This document shows positions 6,780 to 7,994 of a stretch of DNA of 7,994 nucleotides, piece by piece (position 1 is the stretch's first letter; every line of letters begins with the position of its first letter). The DNA is from Comamonadaceae bacterium (GTDB taxonomy: Bacteria > Pseudomonadota > Gammaproteobacteria > Burkholderiales > Burkholderiaceae_C). The notes under the pieces were generated by a model, which was given only the letters and a program-made list of their open reading frames with translations, had not been told where the DNA came from and did no database searches. The stretch spans positions 1 to 7,994 of the forward strand of contig JAAFHN010000101.1 in NCBI GenBank assembly GCA_013298415.1. Reading direction: 5' to 3'. Made by a program: the position numbers and the translations under genes.

Positions 6780-7280
6780 CTATGCAGGAGTCCAACCGCT
6801 GCCGGTTGCGGTAGTTGCATTGCAAGAGCCGGGCAGAATCTTACGGACAGCCGCGTCGTCGGAGCCGCAGGTCCAATTGTTGACAGATTTACCCATGTCG
6901 TTTGCGACAGCCATCGGTGTTGATCCAGTTGAGTTGGGGACTAGGTGGACGAATTTACTGTCAATCGCCGAATCACCAAAGCCCTGAATCGTTACACGCA
7001 CGGCACCGTCGGCGTTGGTCGAAACTTTGGCCACAAACTTTGAGCCAGACGATGCCGCCTCGCAACCCCAGTTGCCTGCTCCTGGCGCTGACGATGCAGT
7101 CTGGAACTTCTCAGTAATCGTCGTACGGCAGCTAGAAGCGGCCAACGTCACTTCAGACATCTTGGCTTTCTTGGTGTAGTCTTGGTAAGCAGGCAGTGCG
7201 ACTGCGGCCAAGATGCCGATGATGGCCACCACGATCATCAACTCGATGAGGGTGAAGCCCTTTTGAACCATGCGTTTCAT
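6780..7280 (-). CDS. pilA: Type IVa major pilin (PilA family)
   Basis: A prepilin of 166 residues starting at ATG 7280, with GGAG seven bases upstream. A second Met at residue 4 lacks comparable spacing. The leader MKRMVQKG is cut by prepilin peptidase before Phe9, and mature Glu5 (residue 13) is present in FTLIELMIVVAIIGILAAVALP, the hydrophobic helix that anchors and polymerises the pilin. The globular part has four cysteines at 51, 73, 138 and 153. The last two bracket CGSDDAAVRKILPGSC, the usual disulfide-bonded D-region. The length of the mature form, 158, is normal for type IVa pilins, which support twitching, adhesion and DNA uptake. Ser/Thr-rich low-complexity stretches, TASSAPGAG (61-69) and NATTATGSG (154-162), are plausible attachment sites for glycan added by the ligase next door. 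That is inference. Expression is probably from the sigma-54 promoter at 7321-7335. Confidence 0.95.
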   Translation of the reverse strand: MKRMVQKGFTLIELMIVVAIIGILAAVALPAYQDYTKKAKMSEVTLAASSCRTTITEKFQTASSAPGAGNWGCEAASSGSKFVAKVSTNADGAVRVTIQGFGDSAIDSKFVHLVPNSTGSTPMAVANDMGKSVNNWTCGSDDAAVRKILPGSCNATTATGSGWTPA

Positions 7281-7320
7281 GCAAATACTCCGGAGATTGG
7301 ATTGAGGAGCCCTTCAATAT

Positions 7321-7335
7321 GCACGCCCCGTGCCA
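7321..7335 (-). promoter_or_regulatory. Sigma-54 (-24/-12) promoter of pilA
   Basis: The minus strand reads CTGGCACGGGGCGTGCAT, which fits the consensus YTGGCACG-N4-TTGCW with a single mismatch, G for the first T of the -12 box. The GG and GC dinucleotides have the required spacing. Transcription should start near 7309, giving a leader of about 29 bases with GGAG before the pilin ATG. Sigma-54 pilin promoters controlled by PilS/PilR are known in Pseudomonas and others. Confidence 0.85.
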
Positions 7336-7452
7336 GCCCAGGGCCTGCAGTCGATCCCGCCCAATTGACGCGAATTCTGCGCAGTTCTACACATCTCGGC
7401 GGCGATTTGTTGCGACATTCAGCGGGCTAGCCCGGTGGAACGAGGTTTGGGT

Positions 7453-7501
7453 GACATTTTTGTCAAGTCTTGCAGGCCAATACCCCGACATTTTTGTCAA
7501 G
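7453..7501. promoter_or_regulatory. Paired GACATTTTTGTCAAG repeats, candidate enhancer (PilR-like) sites
   Basis: GACATTTTTGTCAAG occurs exactly at 7453-7467 and again at 7487-7501, 34 bases apart. Each copy has GACA and TGTC arms in inverted orientation around a T-rich core, as expected for a dimeric regulator. A related GACATT lies at 7414-7419. Relative to the predicted pilA start near 7309 these sit at about -110, -150 and -185, a normal range for sigma-54 enhancers. P. aeruginosa PilR sites include a TGTC core, so PilR is the obvious candidate, though the regulator is not seen in this window. Confidence 0.65.
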
Positions 7502-7502
7502 A

Positions 7503-7994
7503 TCAGAGTCGAACGACCCTTCCCGGGTTGAGCAAGCCCAGCGGATCTAAAGCCAGCTTGATGCGCCGCAGGGCGGCAAGCGCTGTTGGGTCTTTGTGCT
7601 GCTCAAGCGTTTTCGCCTTCAGCGAGCCAATCCCGTGCTCGGCGCTGATGCTGCCACCTTGTTTGGCCACTTGGGCATAGACCAGGGCGTTGATGTGGGC
7701 TTCTTCTCGCTGAAAAAACGCCTGCGCGTCCGAGCCGCCCGGGGCTTGCACGTTGTAGTGCAGGTTGCCGTCGCCCAGGTGGCCGAAGTTCACAAGGCGC
7801 ACGCCGGGGATGCTTTGGCGCAGGAGGGCGTCGGTCTCCCTGCAAAAATCGGCGGTGGCAGAGATCGGCAAGCTGATGTCGTGCTTGACGTTGGGGCCTT
7901 CCTGGGCCTGGGCAAGCGGGATGCTCTCGCGCAAGTGCCACAGCACTTTGCTCTGCGCAATGCTTTCGCTGAGCACGGCATCCGTGGCCAGCCC
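7503..7994 (-). CDS. FAD-binding oxidase C-terminal part, GlcD / D-2-hydroxyglutarate dehydrogenase-like (N-terminus beyond right edge)
   Basis: The frame is open at the right edge and ends at TGA 7505-7503, leaving 163 residues of the C-terminal FAD-oxidase_C domain (PF02913). Visible hallmarks in order are ESIAQSKVLWHLRESIP, NVKHDISLPIS, FGHLGDGNLHYNV, GGSISAEHGIG and LDPLGLLNPGRV. The two histidines of GHLGDGNLH are seven residues apart. Together with the Glu-His of AEHGIG they match the metal-binding residues known in D-2-hydroxyglutarate dehydrogenase. Such enzymes oxidise a D-2-hydroxy acid (lactate, glycolate, 2-hydroxyglutarate) to the keto acid through FAD. The exact substrate cannot be settled because the FAD-binding N-terminal domain is outside the window. 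An internal GTG at 7976 is not the start, since coding homology continues upstream. The gene ends two bases before the repeats of the pilA control region and is probably unrelated to pili. Confidence 0.92.
   Translation of the reverse strand, partial: GLATDAVLSESIAQSKVLWHLRESIPLAQAQEGPNVKHDISLPISATADFCRETDALLRQSIPGVRLVNFGHLGDGNLHYNVQAPGGSDAQAFFQREEAHINALVYAQVAKQGGSISAEHGIGSLKAKTLEQHKDPTALAALRRIKLALDPLGLLNPGRVVRL

Noticed and set aside
6725..6820. Upstream ATG at 6820 as the start of the first ligase
   Set aside because: It would overlap the pilin gene and the terminator, and it adds a hydrophilic stretch before the first membrane segment.
7453..7501. Intrinsic terminators for the GlcD-like gene
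   Set aside because: GACA/TGTC arms of four or five bases make a very weak stem. The exact repetition and location fit binding sites better.

Overview
The window looks like chromosomal DNA from a GC-rich betaproteobacterium, most likely order Burkholderiales and plausibly family Comamonadaceae. This rests on base composition, on protein style (NLRQRNQ-type Wzy/PglL ligase, type IVa pilin with a KGFTLIEL leader, TIGR01782-like TonB receptor) and on a sigma-54 pilin promoter. It is inference; no database comparison was possible. Coding density is high, and no gap without a gene exceeds 300 bases.

Layout. (1) Positions 1-1262, minus strand: N-terminal 420 residues of a TonB-dependent outer-membrane receptor, cut by the left edge. 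(2) 1263-1439: divergent intergenic region. (3) About 1440-3218, plus strand: a Tat-exported, probably lipid-anchored FAD oxidoreductase, best started at a TTG codon. (4) 3202-3337: a compact repeat element, consisting of a 107-bp imperfect palindrome followed by a 7-bp tandem array. The ends of two convergent genes lie inside it. (5) 3336-6724, minus strand: two consecutive Wzy_C/PglL-type membrane glycosyltransferases joined by a 4-base GTGA overlap. (6) 6780-7280, minus strand: a type IVa major pilin gene, with a clear intrinsic terminator between it and the first ligase. (7) 7281-7502: pilin control region with a near-consensus sigma-54 promoter and upstream GACATTTTTGTCAAG repeats. (8) 7503-7994, minus strand: C-terminal 163 residues of a GlcD/D-2-hydroxyglutarate-dehydrogenase-type FAD enzyme, cut by the right edge.

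How it fits together. The central unit is a pilin-glycosylation locus, pilA followed by two O-oligosaccharyltransferase-like genes. This resembles the known arrangement in which a pilin-dedicated ligase (TfpO/PglL type) sits next to its pilin. The sigma-54 promoter and repeated upstream sites suggest enhancer control of the PilS/PilR kind. The terminator after pilA would give much pilin mRNA and little ligase mRNA. The receptor and the flavoprotein are divergently transcribed and may share a control region, but nothing in the sequence gives their substrates.

No wholly new system is evident. The least explained items are the palindrome/tandem-repeat element at the convergent gene ends, the side-by-side duplication of PglL-like ligases, and the repeated operator-like sites upstream of pilA.
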